Source: Chaetomium olivaceum
Lineage: Eukaryota; Ascomycota; Sordariomycetes; Sordariales; Chaetomiaceae
Assembly: GCA_039881045.1 (NCBI GenBank)
Contig: JAYWVB010000014.1
Location: forward strand, 496,001-560,000
Direction of reading: 5' to 3'
DNA length: 64,000 nucleotides
The notes under the pieces are model-generated. The model was not told the origin of the DNA and searched no databases. It saw nothing but the letters and a program-made list of their open reading frames with translations. Each line of letters begins with the position of its first letter. The first letter of the stretch is position 1. The translations under genes were made by a program, and so were the position numbers. Shown here in pieces: positions 1-10,130 of this stretch.

Positions 1-545
1 GCAGCGACACATTCTCCGGGAGCTTGTAGCAGAAGTCGGAGGGCGCGGCCCAGAAGCCGGTCAGGGTGCCGTGGTAGGGCGGGGTGGCGGCGAAGACCAT
101 GTCCGGGCAGAGGTTGTAGTGGCCGCCGAGGCAAGGGCCGCAGCGGCGGCAGGGGTAGCCCGGTTCGAGGGCGACGCGGTCGCCCTTGCGGAGCGAGGTG
201 ACGGCGGATCCGACCTCGACGACGGTGCCCGCGGATTCGTGGCCCAGCACCATCGGGTCCTTGACCACGAAGTGGCCGATGGCGCCGTGCTGCCAGTAGT
301 GCACGTCGGAACCGCAGATGCCGGTGTAGTTGATGGCGACCAGGACGTCGTGGGCGTGTTGGAGGGTGGGGAGGGGCCGCTCCGCGAAGGAGACGTCGTT
401 GGGTTTGTTGAGGATGAAGGAGAGGTTCTGTGGTCAGGGGGCGTGGTTTGTTAGTGGATGGTCATGGATGAGGGGAAGAGGATTAGGTTAAGATAGAGAT
501 GGGATAGAGATAGATAGGGATAGCATAGCAACTTACGGAAGCCAT
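1..545 (-). CDS. Xylitol dehydrogenase, 5' part (runs off left edge)
   Basis: Zinc-dependent medium-chain dehydrogenase that oxidises xylitol to D-xylulose with NAD+ in fungal pentose catabolism. The model is exon 1 at 545..537 (M-A-S), intron 536..428 (GTAAGT donor, CAG acceptor), and exon 2 from 427 to the window edge; phase 0. About 145 residues are visible. They include GICGSDVHYW with the catalytic zinc Cys, GHES with the zinc His-Glu pair, and the structural-zinc lobe PGYPCRRCGPCLGGHYNLC with four cysteines. The sequence closely matches the known Neurospora-type xylitol dehydrogenase rather than alcohol dehydrogenases; L-arabinitol 4-dehydrogenase is the main alternative. The Rossmann domain and C terminus lie outside the window. 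A TATTTAA-like box sits about 135 bp upstream of the ATG. Confidence 0.88.
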
Positions 546-1887
546 TGTGACGGTGTTGTGAGGGTGGTGAGTCCGAATTGGAGGTTGTATGACTTCACAA
601 TGGTTCGGGGAAGGGTTCGGCGGAGTTGGAGATGATGGGAGAGGAAGCTCGAGGAGGAGAACTCAACAGGAGGACAGGCTTAAATACGGTTTGCACACAC
701 ACACACACGAGACAAGCACCGTTTCTCGGAGATCTCTTACCCAGGTTCCTAGGTTCCTAGGTTCCTCCTGCTGGCTTTGCCCAGAACGAACTCAGGCACA
801 ACGAAAAGTGTGGTGCCCCCCTCCTTGTCTCACTTGTCCAACCGCATCAACGACCGACAGGCTTGGGTGGGTGAGTGGTGCGGGGAGCTTCGATACGGCC
901 ATCCCCCATTCCCCCACCACGGCTCTCCACCGCAGAGAGCAATCGAGCCTGGTTGTATCCGATTACGCCATGGTTTTGGTGGTGAGCCCGCTCATACCCG
1001 CCAGCCGCCAGCTCCCGAGACGCTTGTTGCAGCTGCCATTGTGCCATTGCAGCAAGCTCCCGCGAAAACCCCACGAACGTTTGGCGGGCGATTTATCCTG
1101 CGATTTTACCCGCGCCAATCAGCGGCGGAGCGCATTGGCGGCCGGGATCCGCTCGGTGGCTGTCAGGACGAAGGTTGCCAGGCCAGACCTGTCAGCTGAG
1201 AATCAGAGACTTCTTTATCCATGATCTATCCATGATCTAGAAGGTGGTTAATGTCGGTGAGAAGGGGGCGATGGGGGCGATGGAGCTGCATCAAAAGCTA
1301 ATTTGCCGCGGAATCCGCTGCGTTGGCTCGGGAATCCCGAGCGACTGGGTAACTAGAGTGTCGAGAAGCAGAATGAAGACATTGTGGGCTGATTCAGAGC
1401 ACGGTGCCTGGTAACCGTCGCAGTATCGCAGTATCGCAGTATCGTAGTCACGACACGGCCGGCAGAGCTCTAGAAGCCGAGCGGGACTGCTGCATGAGAT
1501 GCAGATTGGGCTCTATTTATCGCTATTTATCGCCTGGCGCGTGATCCGACAGCTCGTGGGGAGGTAGCATTGCAGACGGGCGAGGCCAGACCCGCGCCGG
1601 TCGCGGCAGTCCGCCGAGTTCGCAGGGCTCGATTGATCGAGGTTTTGCGGATTGGAGTTGTGACTGCGTGACGGGAGAATTGATCCCGAACTGTGTAGGT
1701 GGTTGCTATGCGATCTCAAGCATAGGCAGTTACTCCGAGTCTAGTCTCAAGGGGTTCCTCGGCAGAGGAGTTGACAGCTGCACAGTACTTGTAAAATGCC
1801 CCTCATCAAAACAAATCACCCCGCACCAGCAAAAAGAGAAAAGATATTCGACAACTCTCCCACACTCCAGCTCAGAGATGCAAAAGA
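546..1887. other. Intergenic, divergent promoter region with short tandem repeats
   Basis: No supported gene. It is the promoter side of the xylitol dehydrogenase gene. It holds three short direct repeats: three copies of an AGGTTCCT unit (about 743-768), four copies of a GCAGTATC-like unit (about 1420-1447), and a doubled ATCCATGATCTA (about 1217-1240). I found no clear XlnR-type GGCTAA(A) site. The ORFs here are short and have no recognisable protein features. Confidence 0.5.
680..686 (-). promoter_or_regulatory. TATA-like box of the dehydrogenase gene
   Basis: On the minus strand this reads TATTTAA, 135-141 bp upstream of the ATG at 545. It is the only TATA-like element I see close to that start. 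Function is inferred from position only. Confidence 0.3.
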
Positions 1888-1997
1888 TGACAAGGGTGAG
1901 ATTCGAACTCACGCCCCATTACTGAGACCAGGAATGCTCAATGAGCCAATTCAGGTGGGCCTGAACCTGGCGCCTTAGACCGCTCGGCCACCTTGCC
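1888..1997 (-). tRNA. tRNA-Leu(CAG) with intron
   Basis: The minus strand folds as a class II tRNA. The acceptor stem is GGCAAGG paired with CCTTGTC, with discriminator A. The D arm is GCCGAGCGGTCTAAGGC. The anticodon stem is CCAGG/CCTGG with loop TTCAGG..T, giving anticodon CAG. The T arm is GTGAG TTCGAAT CTCAC. Between the base after the anticodon and the 3' half of the anticodon stem lies an intron of about 26 nt, at the canonical 37/38 position. A second tRNA-Leu with almost the same body but anticodon AAG lies at 26987-27102. Confidence 0.93.
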
Positions 1998-2471
1998 GTT
2001 GATGGGGTTTGTGGAGTTGCAAAAGGAGAGAAAAGGAGAGGTGCAGCGCGAGGTTGCAGCAGCAATTTCGAAGGTTTGAGAGAATGTCGAGAATGTGTGC
2101 AGTGCTTGGCTTGGTTGGTGCACGGGCCATCAACTGCGGGGCATTTAAGTGACGTCGTGAGCATCGAGCGGTGTCGGCGACAGCTTGGCACCTTGGGTGC
2201 TTCCAGTGCTTGGCCCGACGTAACCCGGAGTTCTCCGGTCTTCACCTCTGCAGCAGCCATGGAAACCCGCGGGGTTACCTACATAATTGCATACCTACTC
2301 CAATGCCTGTGACGAAATCCATTAAACTTCCTAACGACCTAAGTAATATCGGTCGAGGAAGGAGAGCCTGCTAAAACCGGCAACCCTTCAATGCGTCATG
2401 CGCGGTGGACAGCAATCGTCCCAAGGTCACTGGCCCGCGCGATATTCGGCTTCGGGCCATTTTCAAGAACA
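1998..2471. other. Intergenic between tRNA-Leu and FPGS
   Basis: The 474 bp hold the upstream flank of the tRNA (minus strand) and the promoter of the plus-strand FPGS gene. Nothing else was recognised. Confidence 0.5.
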
Positions 2472-4071
2472 ATGGCGACCTCCGCCCGCAGTTACAATGT
2501 GCGCAGCTCGGACCTGAAAAATCATTGACGATAATAGCGTCCAGAATGCTTACCACCCGAACCATCTCCAGGACGCAATTGACGCCCTCAACTCCCTCCA
2601 GACCCCCTACGCCGTGATCGAGGCCCGCCGCGCCGCCGGCATCCGGCCCGATGCCGCCTCCGTGCGCGAGATGCGCGCCTACCTCGCCCGCGTCGGCCAC
2701 ACCCCGCGCGACCTCGACCGCCTCAACATCGTCCACGTCGCCGGCACCAAGGGCAAGGGCAGCACCTGCGCCTTTGTCGACTCCGTCCTGTCGCGCTACC
2801 GCCAGAGAGGTGGGCCGGGCACCCCGCACAAGGTTGGGCTGTTCACTTCGCCGCACCTGATCGCCGTCCGCGAGCGTATCCGGATTGATTCGACGCCCAT
2901 CTCGGAAGAGCTGTTTGCAAAGTACTTTTTCCAGGTGTGGGATAAGCTGGAGGCGAATAAGGATGTGGCGGCGGATGCGGCGGCGCCGGGGAGCAAGCCC
3001 ATCTATTCGCGGTACCTGACCCTGATGAGCTACCATGTCTTTCTGTCCGAGGGTGTCGATGCGGCTGTGTATGAGACTGGGATTGGTGGGGAGTACGACG
3101 CGACGAACGTGGTCGAGCGTCCCGTGGCTAGTGGTATCAGCACGCTGGGGATCGATCATGTCTTTGTACTGGGCGGTACTATTGACAAGATTGCTTGGCA
3201 TAAAGCCGGCATCATGAAGCCGGGCAGTCCGGCGTTTACCATTGAGCAGGTCCCGGCGGCTGCCGAGGTGCTCAAAAAGCGGGCGGTAGAAAAGAAGGTG
3301 GATCTGAAGGTGTTGGATATCGACCCACGGTTGGCGGGCGTCAATATTCGCCCAGATGCTACTTTCCAGAAACGGAACGCCACACTTGGGATTGCGCTGG
3401 CGGAAACGGTGATGAAGAAGCTGGATCCTTCCTTCTCGCCCAACCCTGAAGCTTTGCCGCAGGAGTTTATCGACGGACTCGAGCAGGTCATCTGGCGCGG
3501 GAGGTGCGAGGTGAAGGATGAGGACAGTGTCATATGGCATGTCGACGGGGCACACACGGTGGACAGCCTGAAAATGGCAGCCCGTTGGTTCGTCGGCGAG
3601 TGCGCCGGCCGGGCTGAGGGCGGCCCCAAGGTGCTGGTCTTTAACCAGCAAGGGCGCACCGAGGCGGTGGACTTCCTTGATGGACTCTGCAACACCGTCA
3701 AGAACTCGGGGAAGGGGTTCGAGCACGTCATCTTCTGCACGAACGTCACCTACGCGGAGACGGGCTACAAAAGAGGTATGTAACTCTTGGTAATGGTGCT
3801 GCGTCTGTGTGCTGACCTTCCAGATTTTGTAAACCACCAACACAACCCCGCCGATATCGAGAAGATGACCCAGCAGCGAGTGTTTGCCGACAGGTGGAAG
3901 CAACTCGACCCATCCGCCAACGTCATGCTCATCCCGACTATTGAGGAAGCCATCAACACGACCCGTAGTTTGGCGAAGGAAGACGGCCCAAAGCTGCAGG
4001 CGCTCATTACGGGGAGCCTGCACCTTGTTGGTGGTGCCCTTGGCATTCTCGAGGGCGCGGACGCTCTGTAG
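2472..4071 (+). CDS. Folylpolyglutamate synthase (MET7/met-6 type)
   Basis: ATP-dependent enzyme that adds glutamates to the gamma-carboxyl of folates, keeping them in the cell and making them good substrates for methionine and purine synthesis. Model: exon 1 2472..2498, intron 2499..2571 (GTGCGC donor), exon 2 2572..3775, intron 3776..3823 (GTATGT donor), exon 3 3824..4071; 492 residues. I chose this start because the spliced N terminus reads MATSARSYN then DAIDALNSLQTPYAVIEAR, as in fungal FPGS; no ATG precedes the conserved segment in the unspliced frame. The P-loop HVAGTKGKGST is near residues 64-74, the ETGIGGEYDATNV segment follows, and LITGSLHLVGGAL is close to the C terminus. There is no obvious presequence, so the product is probably cytosolic. 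It lies tail to tail with a paralogue whose stop is 119 bp away. Confidence 0.9.
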
Positions 4072-4190
4072 AGCGCAAAAGTTGACTCGGGCACGTCTTC
4101 ATCGACTTGTCCGTAACGTACCTTGTAATTCAACTGTACAGGTTGGCTCCACGGCATTTGGGAAATGGAGTTCTTGCATAGATTGGCAGC

Positions 4191-6026
4191 CTAGTATTCA
4201 ACATGATCGATGAGTTTGAGCACGGCGCCCACCAGGTGGAAGCTCCCCGTGACCAGGACCTTGCACGTCTTTCCGTCCTTCCTCGCCTGAGCCGCGATGG
4301 ACTTGACCTGCTCGACCGTTGGCTGAACAGCGTCGTTTACTGTTGTTTCCGTGGCGCCGTCGACCTCCCGCATGGTCTCCTGCGCCCTAATCTGGATGGA
4401 AAGATCGCGGTCCTCGCCGTCTGACCTCTGCTCGTCGTTTCTGGTGAAAATAGCGTGGGTGAACGTCGTGCCGTCCTTGATACCGGCCAGCAGCGCTCGC
4501 AGTAAAGGGGCTGGATCCCTCTCCTGCTGGTTGAACACAAGCACCCGCACCTCATCGCCGTGGGCTCTTCCTGCAAACCATTTCCCAACACCAGCGAGGC
4601 TGTCGTCAGTGTGTGCACCATCCACATGCCACTCGATGCCATCCTCGTCTTTGAGAATCTCACAACGACCGCGCAGAGCTGCCTCCTTCAGGCCCTTGAC
4701 GAATTCCGGCGGAATATCGTTCAGCGACCACTCGTCCGTGCCAAAGCGGCCCTCAAACTTGACGCCCGTCTGTAGTAGATGCTCCCTCGCAGCATACACG
4801 GCCAACGCCATGTTGTACTTCTGAAAGGGGCCTTGCAACCTCGCGCCCTCAACTCCTCTCCACCGCTCAACCTCTTCGTCCGTCACCTCCACCAGCACGG
4901 CCCCCTTCTCTTCCGCCCGCGCCCTCAACACCTCCATCACCCCGGCCTGCTCCCCGGGCAACCTTCTCGTAAAGGCTTTCACGCCCTCCTTAAACACCCC
5001 ACTCTTATGCCACGCAATCTTCTCAACCGTATCCCCCAACATACCCACATGATCAATCCCCAACTGCGTCACCACCGCCGCCGTAACCACCTCCTTCGGC
5101 AGCACATTCGTCGAGTCATACTCCCCGCCAATCCCACACTCCACCACCGCGCTACGCAACCCCTCCTTCAAGAAGGCATGCAACGCCACGATAGTCAAGA
5201 ACCGAAAATAAAACGGTTTCGTCGCCGGGCCATCCAGCTCCTCCTCCCCAACCACCACCCCTTTCGCCTTCGCCTCCGCACGCGCAGCGTCGGTCATCCG
5301 CGCCCACACCTCGCTCACATAGCGCCCAAACCTCTCCCGCGGGATGGGCGCGCCGTCCAGCCCGATCCGCTCCCGCACCGACAGCACATGCGGCGACGTG
5401 TACAAGCCGACCCCACCGCCTTCTCTTTCCCCCTTTCCATCCCCCCCAGTACCCCCTCCCCGGCCCCCTACATCCCCATCCCCATCCCCATCCCCATCCC
5501 CGCCCACAGAAGAAGGACGAGCGTGGGAAGCGTACTGCCCGAGGACACCCGCCACCAGCGCACTGACGCTCCCTTTCCCCTTGGTGCCCGCCACATGCAC
5601 ACACCGCAGCGGCGACGCGGCCAAGCGGGCCGGGGTATACCCTGCGCGGGACAGCCAGGCGAGCATCTCGGGGATGGCGAGGGAGTTGATGGCGTTGATG
5701 TCCGGCTTTCCTGCCGCTTCTCTTCCTCCTCCTCCTTTTCCTCCTTCTTTTGGGGGGGCGGTGGTGGTGGTGGTGGTGGTGGTTGGAGCGGGAGGGTCAA
5801 AGAGGGAGGTTACGGCGCGGTTGGATTGCAGCTGCGCGAGGCGGGTGAGGGCGGTGGCGTAGAGCCCTCCTGGGGATGGTGGTGGGGATGCCATTCTGTG
5901 CGTGGTGCGGGAGGTGGGGAGTGAAAGGGAGTTTGGTGGTTTGGAGTTTGGTTGGCGGTGGATGAACTGCTTGGTGATGGTCCTGATGGTAGTCCTGATG
6001 GTGGTTCGGCGTGTTGCTCGCATCAC
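4191..6026 (-). CDS. Folylpolyglutamate synthase paralogue with mitochondrial-type presequence
   Basis: Mur-ligase family FPGS/dihydrofolate synthase, one exon, 611 residues. The P-loop HVAGTKGKGS is at residues 144-153; VVECGIGGEYDSTNV and a C-terminal VTGSFHLVGAVL follow. Residues 1-44 contain many Arg and Thr and no Asp or Glu, as in a mitochondrial presequence. An internal Met45 (ATG at 5894) starts the cytosolic-looking body. Mitochondrial and cytosolic FPGS from alternative starts is known in other eukaryotes; here it is inference. The protein carries low-complexity inserts absent from its neighbour: eight Thr (about 82-89) from a GTG repeat, and a Gly-Asp run plus Gly-rich stretch after the P-loop from a hexanucleotide repeat at 5463-5502. 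A dihydrofolate synthase role cannot be excluded. Confidence 0.87.
   Translation of the reverse strand: MMRATRRTTIRTTIRTITKQFIHRQPNSKPPNSLSLPTSRTTHRMASPPPSPGGLYATALTRLAQLQSNRAVTSLFDPPAPTTTTTTTTAPPKEGGKGGGGREAAGKPDINAINSLAIPEMLAWLSRAGYTPARLAASPLRCVHVAGTKGKGSVSALVAGVLGQYASHARPSSVGGDGDGDGDGDVGGRGGGTGGDGKGEREGGGVGLYTSPHVLSVRERIGLDGAPIPRERFGRYVSEVWARMTDAARAEAKAKGVVVGEEELDGPATKPFYFRFLTIVALHAFLKEGLRSAVVECGIGGEYDSTNVLPKEVVTAAVVTQLGIDHVGMLGDTVEKIAWHKSGVFKEGVKAFTRRLPGEQAGVMEVLRARAEEKGAVLVEVTDEEVERWRGVEGARLQGPFQKYNMALAVYAAREHLLQTGVKFEGRFGTDEWSLNDIPPEFVKGLKEAALRGRCEILKDEDGIEWHVDGAHTDDSLAGVGKWFAGRAHGDEVRVLVFNQQERDPAPLLRALLAGIKDGTTFTHAIFTRNDEQRSDGEDRDLSIQIRAQETMREVDGATETTVNDAVQPTVEQVKSIAAQARKDGKTCKVLVTGSFHLVGAVLKLIDHVEY
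5463..5502. repeat. CCATCC hexanucleotide repeat inside the FPGS paralogue
   Basis: About five perfect CCCCAT/ATCCCC-type hexamers in a row encode alternating Gly-Asp on the minus strand. They are in frame and lie in a loop after the P-loop, so copy changes would not break the gene. Confidence 0.75.
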
Positions 6027-6512
6027 AGGATGTGAAAGGAGATGGTGAGTGAGTGTTTATTTTGGCGGCATTTGTCTCGGGTTTGGCCGCGGGGTCCAGT
6101 GAGGTTGCACTCTCGTTCGGTTTATTGAGATAAATGTCCCCAATTTCAATCCTGAAACAACTGGGCTCAATTTGACACCCTTTACAATTGATGGTTGTTC
6201 AATGAAGGGGCAGAGTTAATAAACCTGAAAGGCTGCTTGAATGAAGTGGGACACTCCGACTTCGCTGGTCCAAAAACCCAGAACCAAAACTTCCATAACA
6301 TGAGATAAAAGAAGGTCGAATCACCCAATTCGGTATGAGCTTCAGCTGGTATTAACATAGTTTTACGACGCCCTCTCTCGCACTTTTACACCGCCAACTC
6401 AGCGTCTATTGACTACTTGATACACGACAACCAGCCCAGACCCTCTTTACCTAACAGATCTAACGCAGGAATGTACATACATCGACAAAGGAAACACCCC
6501 GTCGTTTTGGGC
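6027..6512. other. Intergenic, FPGS paralogue promoter and MIC60 3' flank
   Basis: Nothing gene-like was seen. It contains the upstream region of the FPGS paralogue and the 3' flank of MIC60, both on the minus strand. Composition is more AT-rich than the flanking genes. Confidence 0.5.
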
Positions 6513-8739
6513 TCACTCCACCTTCAAGCTCTGTAGCCTGGCCTCTGTCTGGATAACCTGTAGAAAACCAGTTAGCAACCATTCATCTCACACTATTCAT
6601 CTCATAGAAAAAAAGAAAAACATACCTCCAAAGCCTGCCGCACCTCCAACACCTTCCGCACCTCACCCAACCAATCTCGGCTGAGGGTCTTAGACCACCC
6701 CGTCAAGCCATTCATCTCGCGGGCCGCATTATCAAGATCACCCTCCTCGAGGAAGGTCTGCGTACGCGTAAGGATGCTCTCGACGTCATCACCAGAAGCC
6801 AGCCCCTGCTTCTTGAACATGACCTTGCTCAGGACGTAGCTGGACGCGTGGCTGGCGACGCCCGCGTTGTCGGGCAGCAGCGACGCCTTGCGCACCTCGG
6901 CGGCGACGCGGCGGAAGCGGTCGATCAGCTCGGCCGGGGTCGAGATGCCGCGCTGGTAGGCGGATGGGTGCACCGACGCGATGGCGGCGTCGACGACGGG
7001 GTCCTGCGCGGCGATCTCCTTGAGCGCGACCAGCTCCTTGATGAACGGCCGCGGGTGGTGGGCATCCTCGAGGCTGGCGCGCACCGCCTCGACGGCGACG
7101 TGCAGCTGCTGCGTGCGCAGGTTGGCGTCGATGACCTCGTTCCAGCCGGCGGTGAGCTTCTCGAGACCCTCGACCGCAGCCTTCAGCTCGTTAAGCTTGC
7201 CCAGGCGGCCATCGCGCTCCTGCTCGACGTGCTTCTTGATGTCCTGGGCAAAGGCGCGCTGCAGCTGCACGGCCTGTTCCAGAAGCTGGTTGTTGAGCTT
7301 CTCCTCGGCGAGCTGCCGCTCGCGCTCCTGGATCAGCTGCACCTTATTGTCGTAGCTCTTTCTGAGGCGCTCGATCTCGGCCTCGAACTCGCGCCGGAAC
7401 TGCTGCTCCTGCGCCGTCATGGCAGACTCCAGCCGGGCGACCAAGTCGTTGGCGGCCTTGTCGAAGCCGTCGACGCGCTGCCGGACCTGTTGGGCAGCAT
7501 CCTTTTCGACCGCGGTCTTGATATCTTGGATCTTCTGGCCAACCTTGCTGATCTCGCCCTTAGCCTTGCCGATCGTCGCGCCGTACCTGTCGTTGGCGCC
7601 GTCGTGGTTGATCACAGTGATAATGTCGTTCAGCATGCGCACCAGGTCTTGCACGACGGGGTCGGCCGCGTTAGGGACGGCCAGCGGGTCGATGGGCGAA
7701 GCTGGGGGCCAGCGTGAAGGCTCGTCCACCTCGGGCGCCTTGAACGCCTTCTGTGCGGGGGTGAGTGCTGCGGTAGCGGGCACGAGCGCCGTCTCGGGCT
7801 CGGGCTGCTTCTCCACGGGCTTGTTCTCAACAGCCTTCTTCTCCGCCGCCTTCTTGTTTGCGCGCTTCTTCTCCGCGGCAGGCGCAGGTGCCGGCTTCTT
7901 GGGTTCCTCGGCCTTGGCCTCAACCTTGGGCGCCTCCTCCTTGGGTTGGGCAACCACAACCGGTTCAGCCTTCTTGCTAGGCTCCTTAGCCGCAGCCACC
8001 TTCTGAACAGCGCTTGACTGCCGGCCAGCAGGTTCCCTGGTGTCAGCGACACGCCAAGAAGCACCGCTCTGGGCGGGGATCTTGACCTGCTCGCCTTCGG
8101 AGCGTCTGCCCGCCACCCGGCTTGCCACGTTGGGGAAGCGCTTCTTGAAGTCCATCTCCTCCAGGTAGAGTACGGCCTGTTCGCCATAGGGGATGTACTC
8201 GGTGAAGAAGTCGTGGAAGTTGTCGTTGATGCGCGAATACCAGACGCCGCCGCCGAATCCGAGGGCGCTCAGCAGGGTCAGCGTCAGGAAGAAGTTGCGC
8301 AGTCTCCGGAAAAAGCCTTTCTTCTTGCGCGGCGTTGGCAGGGGCGGCGGCGGAGTGCTGTTAATTGGCTCGGCAGCCACAGAGTCCGGGGCGGGAGGAG
8401 TGAGGGGGACATTATCGGCGGGGATGGTCGTCGAAGCTGGAGTCTCAAGCGAGGACGGGGGAGGAGGCGGCGTCGATGGAGCTGTCAGAGTCTCGGATGC
8501 GGGGATCTTGCTCTCATCGGGGCGCGTCTTGTTGGAGGCATAGAATCTCTAAGCGGTCGCACGCAAAAGTCAAGCAGGTTAGCTTGTGACGGGGGTGTAG
8601 AATGCCCAAGGAATGACCTCATACCTGCCCCGGCACGAGAGCACGCCGGGCCGCAGAAAGTTGCCATTGGCGGCCGGCAGCGGCAGCGACGGGGCCTGCT
8701 GCCCAGCGCCCTCACGGATTGCAGCGATGTCCGCAACAT
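6513..8739 (-). CDS. mic60: MICOS subunit MIC60 (mitofilin); exon 1 needs a one-base frame correction
   Basis: Inner-membrane organiser of mitochondrial cristae junctions. Model: exon 1 8739..8625, intron 8624..8549, exon 2 8548..6626, intron 6625..6558 (GTATGT), exon 3 6557..6513; about 693 residues. Exon 1 begins MLRTSLQSVRALGSR. The expected sequence (..RRALVPGQ, then RFYASNKT across the splice) is read only if one base is dropped from the C4 run at plus 8691-8694. Exon 1 is 115 nt, so it is one base out of phase as written. A single TM segment (about residues 117-140) follows a Lys/Arg cluster. A Pro/Ala/Lys-rich linker, a long coiled coil with RKSYDNKVQ..ERERQLAEEKLN, and the C-terminal mitofilin domain come next. 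The short last exon adds VIQTEARLQSLKVE. The frame error may be a sequencing error or a real lesion in the presequence. Confidence 0.87.
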
Positions 8740-9140
8740 GAGGGGATGGGGTGGCCGACAGGGCGCAATTAAAGTGTTGATGTGCTTGGGTCGGGAAGCG
8801 GGAGCAATCAGCAAAATCCTGGGATCTGCACAGCTACCTTGAATTTCTGACTCAGCAAACTCGGCTATCTCTCGCCCGATGTTTTACCGCACGAGATCTC
8901 CCGTTCGCGTTGAACCGGGCCACGCCTCTGAAGATTTCATAGACGTCCCACTTTTCACGACCAAGTCGCTCTTCTCAGTATTCCGGGACTTTGCGGGCAT
9001 CATGAAGTCTTACTAACTGCGAGGGTCCCAAAACCACCAAAATTGCTAACATTCTTGAACTACATTTCATCTTCGTAGCCTAGTCAGGACCAGCCTTCCC
9101 CAGCTCTCCCCTGTCGTTGTCTTCACCTTCCTCAGCTCTC
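8740..9140. other. Intergenic, MIC60 promoter and Nudix gene 3' flank
   Basis: The 401 bp have no supported gene. It should contain the MIC60 promoter (minus strand) and the end of the Nudix transcript. Confidence 0.5.
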
Positions 9141-10130
9141 TTAAGCAGTCTGTATTCCCAACGGCCTGTGCAGTCGAGTGATGATCTGGTTGTAATTCTC
9201 CTCGTTCTCATACGCAGTCAGACCGTGCTTGATGAAAAAGTCCAGAATGAAACAAGCATTGGCAGGGGTGAAGTCGCCGTTGTCCAACGCTCTCTTGGTC
9301 TCGGCAATGGAGTAGAGACTGATATCAGATGCTTCCCCATCGTACGGCTTGGGAACCACATCCGGGCCGACCTTCAGGTGGTAAATGTACTGGATCTCAG
9401 CGCGTATGAGCCCGGCTTCGCTGCCGCTGTTGCTCTTGCTATCAGACACCGCCACATAGTTAATGATGCCGACGGGTTTGGCGTGCTGCTTGATCAAATC
9501 GGCGGCCAGGCCAGCCTCTTCGTGAGACTCACGGACCATGCACTCAAAGGGGGTTTCCCCAGCCGAAAGACTCCCACCGACTGTCACGCCAAGCCTGTTG
9601 GGATAGAGTATCTTGTGGGCTGCGCGGCGGACGAGCCAGAGCGACAGTCCATCGGTATCTTCGCGGTAGACGATGAGCTGGACTCCATAGGTGGCAACGC
9701 CAAATAGAGTTGCCGCTGCGCGCTCGAAGTCGACGATGAGCTCGCGGCCCGGACCGTAGATGGGGAAGCGTTCTCCCCTCCAGTTGTTCAGGGTGCGAAA
9801 GGTGCCCTTCTCCCTCTGGGCCTGCAGCGTCTTCTCCAGACGATCCCGTCTCTCGTCGAATGAACGACCGATTAGTTTAACCGTCCGCTCATGGTGGTCG
9901 ACCTCCCAATGCTCATTCTAGGTGAAGCGTTGGACAGTCGCCTGGATAAGATGGCCGTAGACACCGGGGAACCCTTCAATGAGAAACTTGTAGCTTGTGT
10001 CCGGGTATTGCGGTAATCTTTTGTCCCCGGTCATGAGTTAGCCCACCAACTCAACAGCCAGGAGAAGAAGGCATTAGTGCATGGGAACGTACCGATCGCA
10101 GTCCTCGCAAAGAACCATGTACGACTTCAT
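9141..10130 (-). pseudogene. Nudix hydrolase with DUF4743-type N domain, interrupted by an in-frame TAG
   Basis: Homologue of the fungal thiamin-pyrophosphokinase-related Nudix family (yeast YJR142W type), about 304 residues plus one internal stop. Exon 1 10130..10093 encodes MKSYMVLCEDCDR, intron 10092..10018, exon 2 10017..9141. The N-terminal domain reads FLIEGFPGVYGHLIQATVQRF then T-stop-NEHWEVDHHERTVKL. Family members have a Trp just before this acidic segment, so TGG to TAG at 9920-9918 is the likely change. The Nudix box is complete: Gly at the first position, Glu six residues later, then RESHEEAGL, fitting G-x5-E-x7-RE-x2-EE-x-G-L. The reading frame is otherwise open. It could be a real nonsense allele, a base error, or a readthrough codon. 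No alternative splice that removes the TAG and keeps the conserved segment was found. Confidence 0.7.

Noticed and set aside
2371..4023. Minus-strand ORF of 550 codons
   Set aside because: It is the antisense shadow of the FPGS gene; its only open stretches mirror the conserved coding sequence on the plus strand and it shows no domain.
4779..5924. Plus-strand ORF of 381 codons, rich in Pro/His/Arg
   Set aside because: Antisense shadow of the FPGS paralogue, produced by its GC-rich codons.
6848..7717. Plus-strand ORF of 289 codons, Leu/Asp/Val-rich
   Set aside because: Antisense of the MIC60 coiled coil; no independent evidence.
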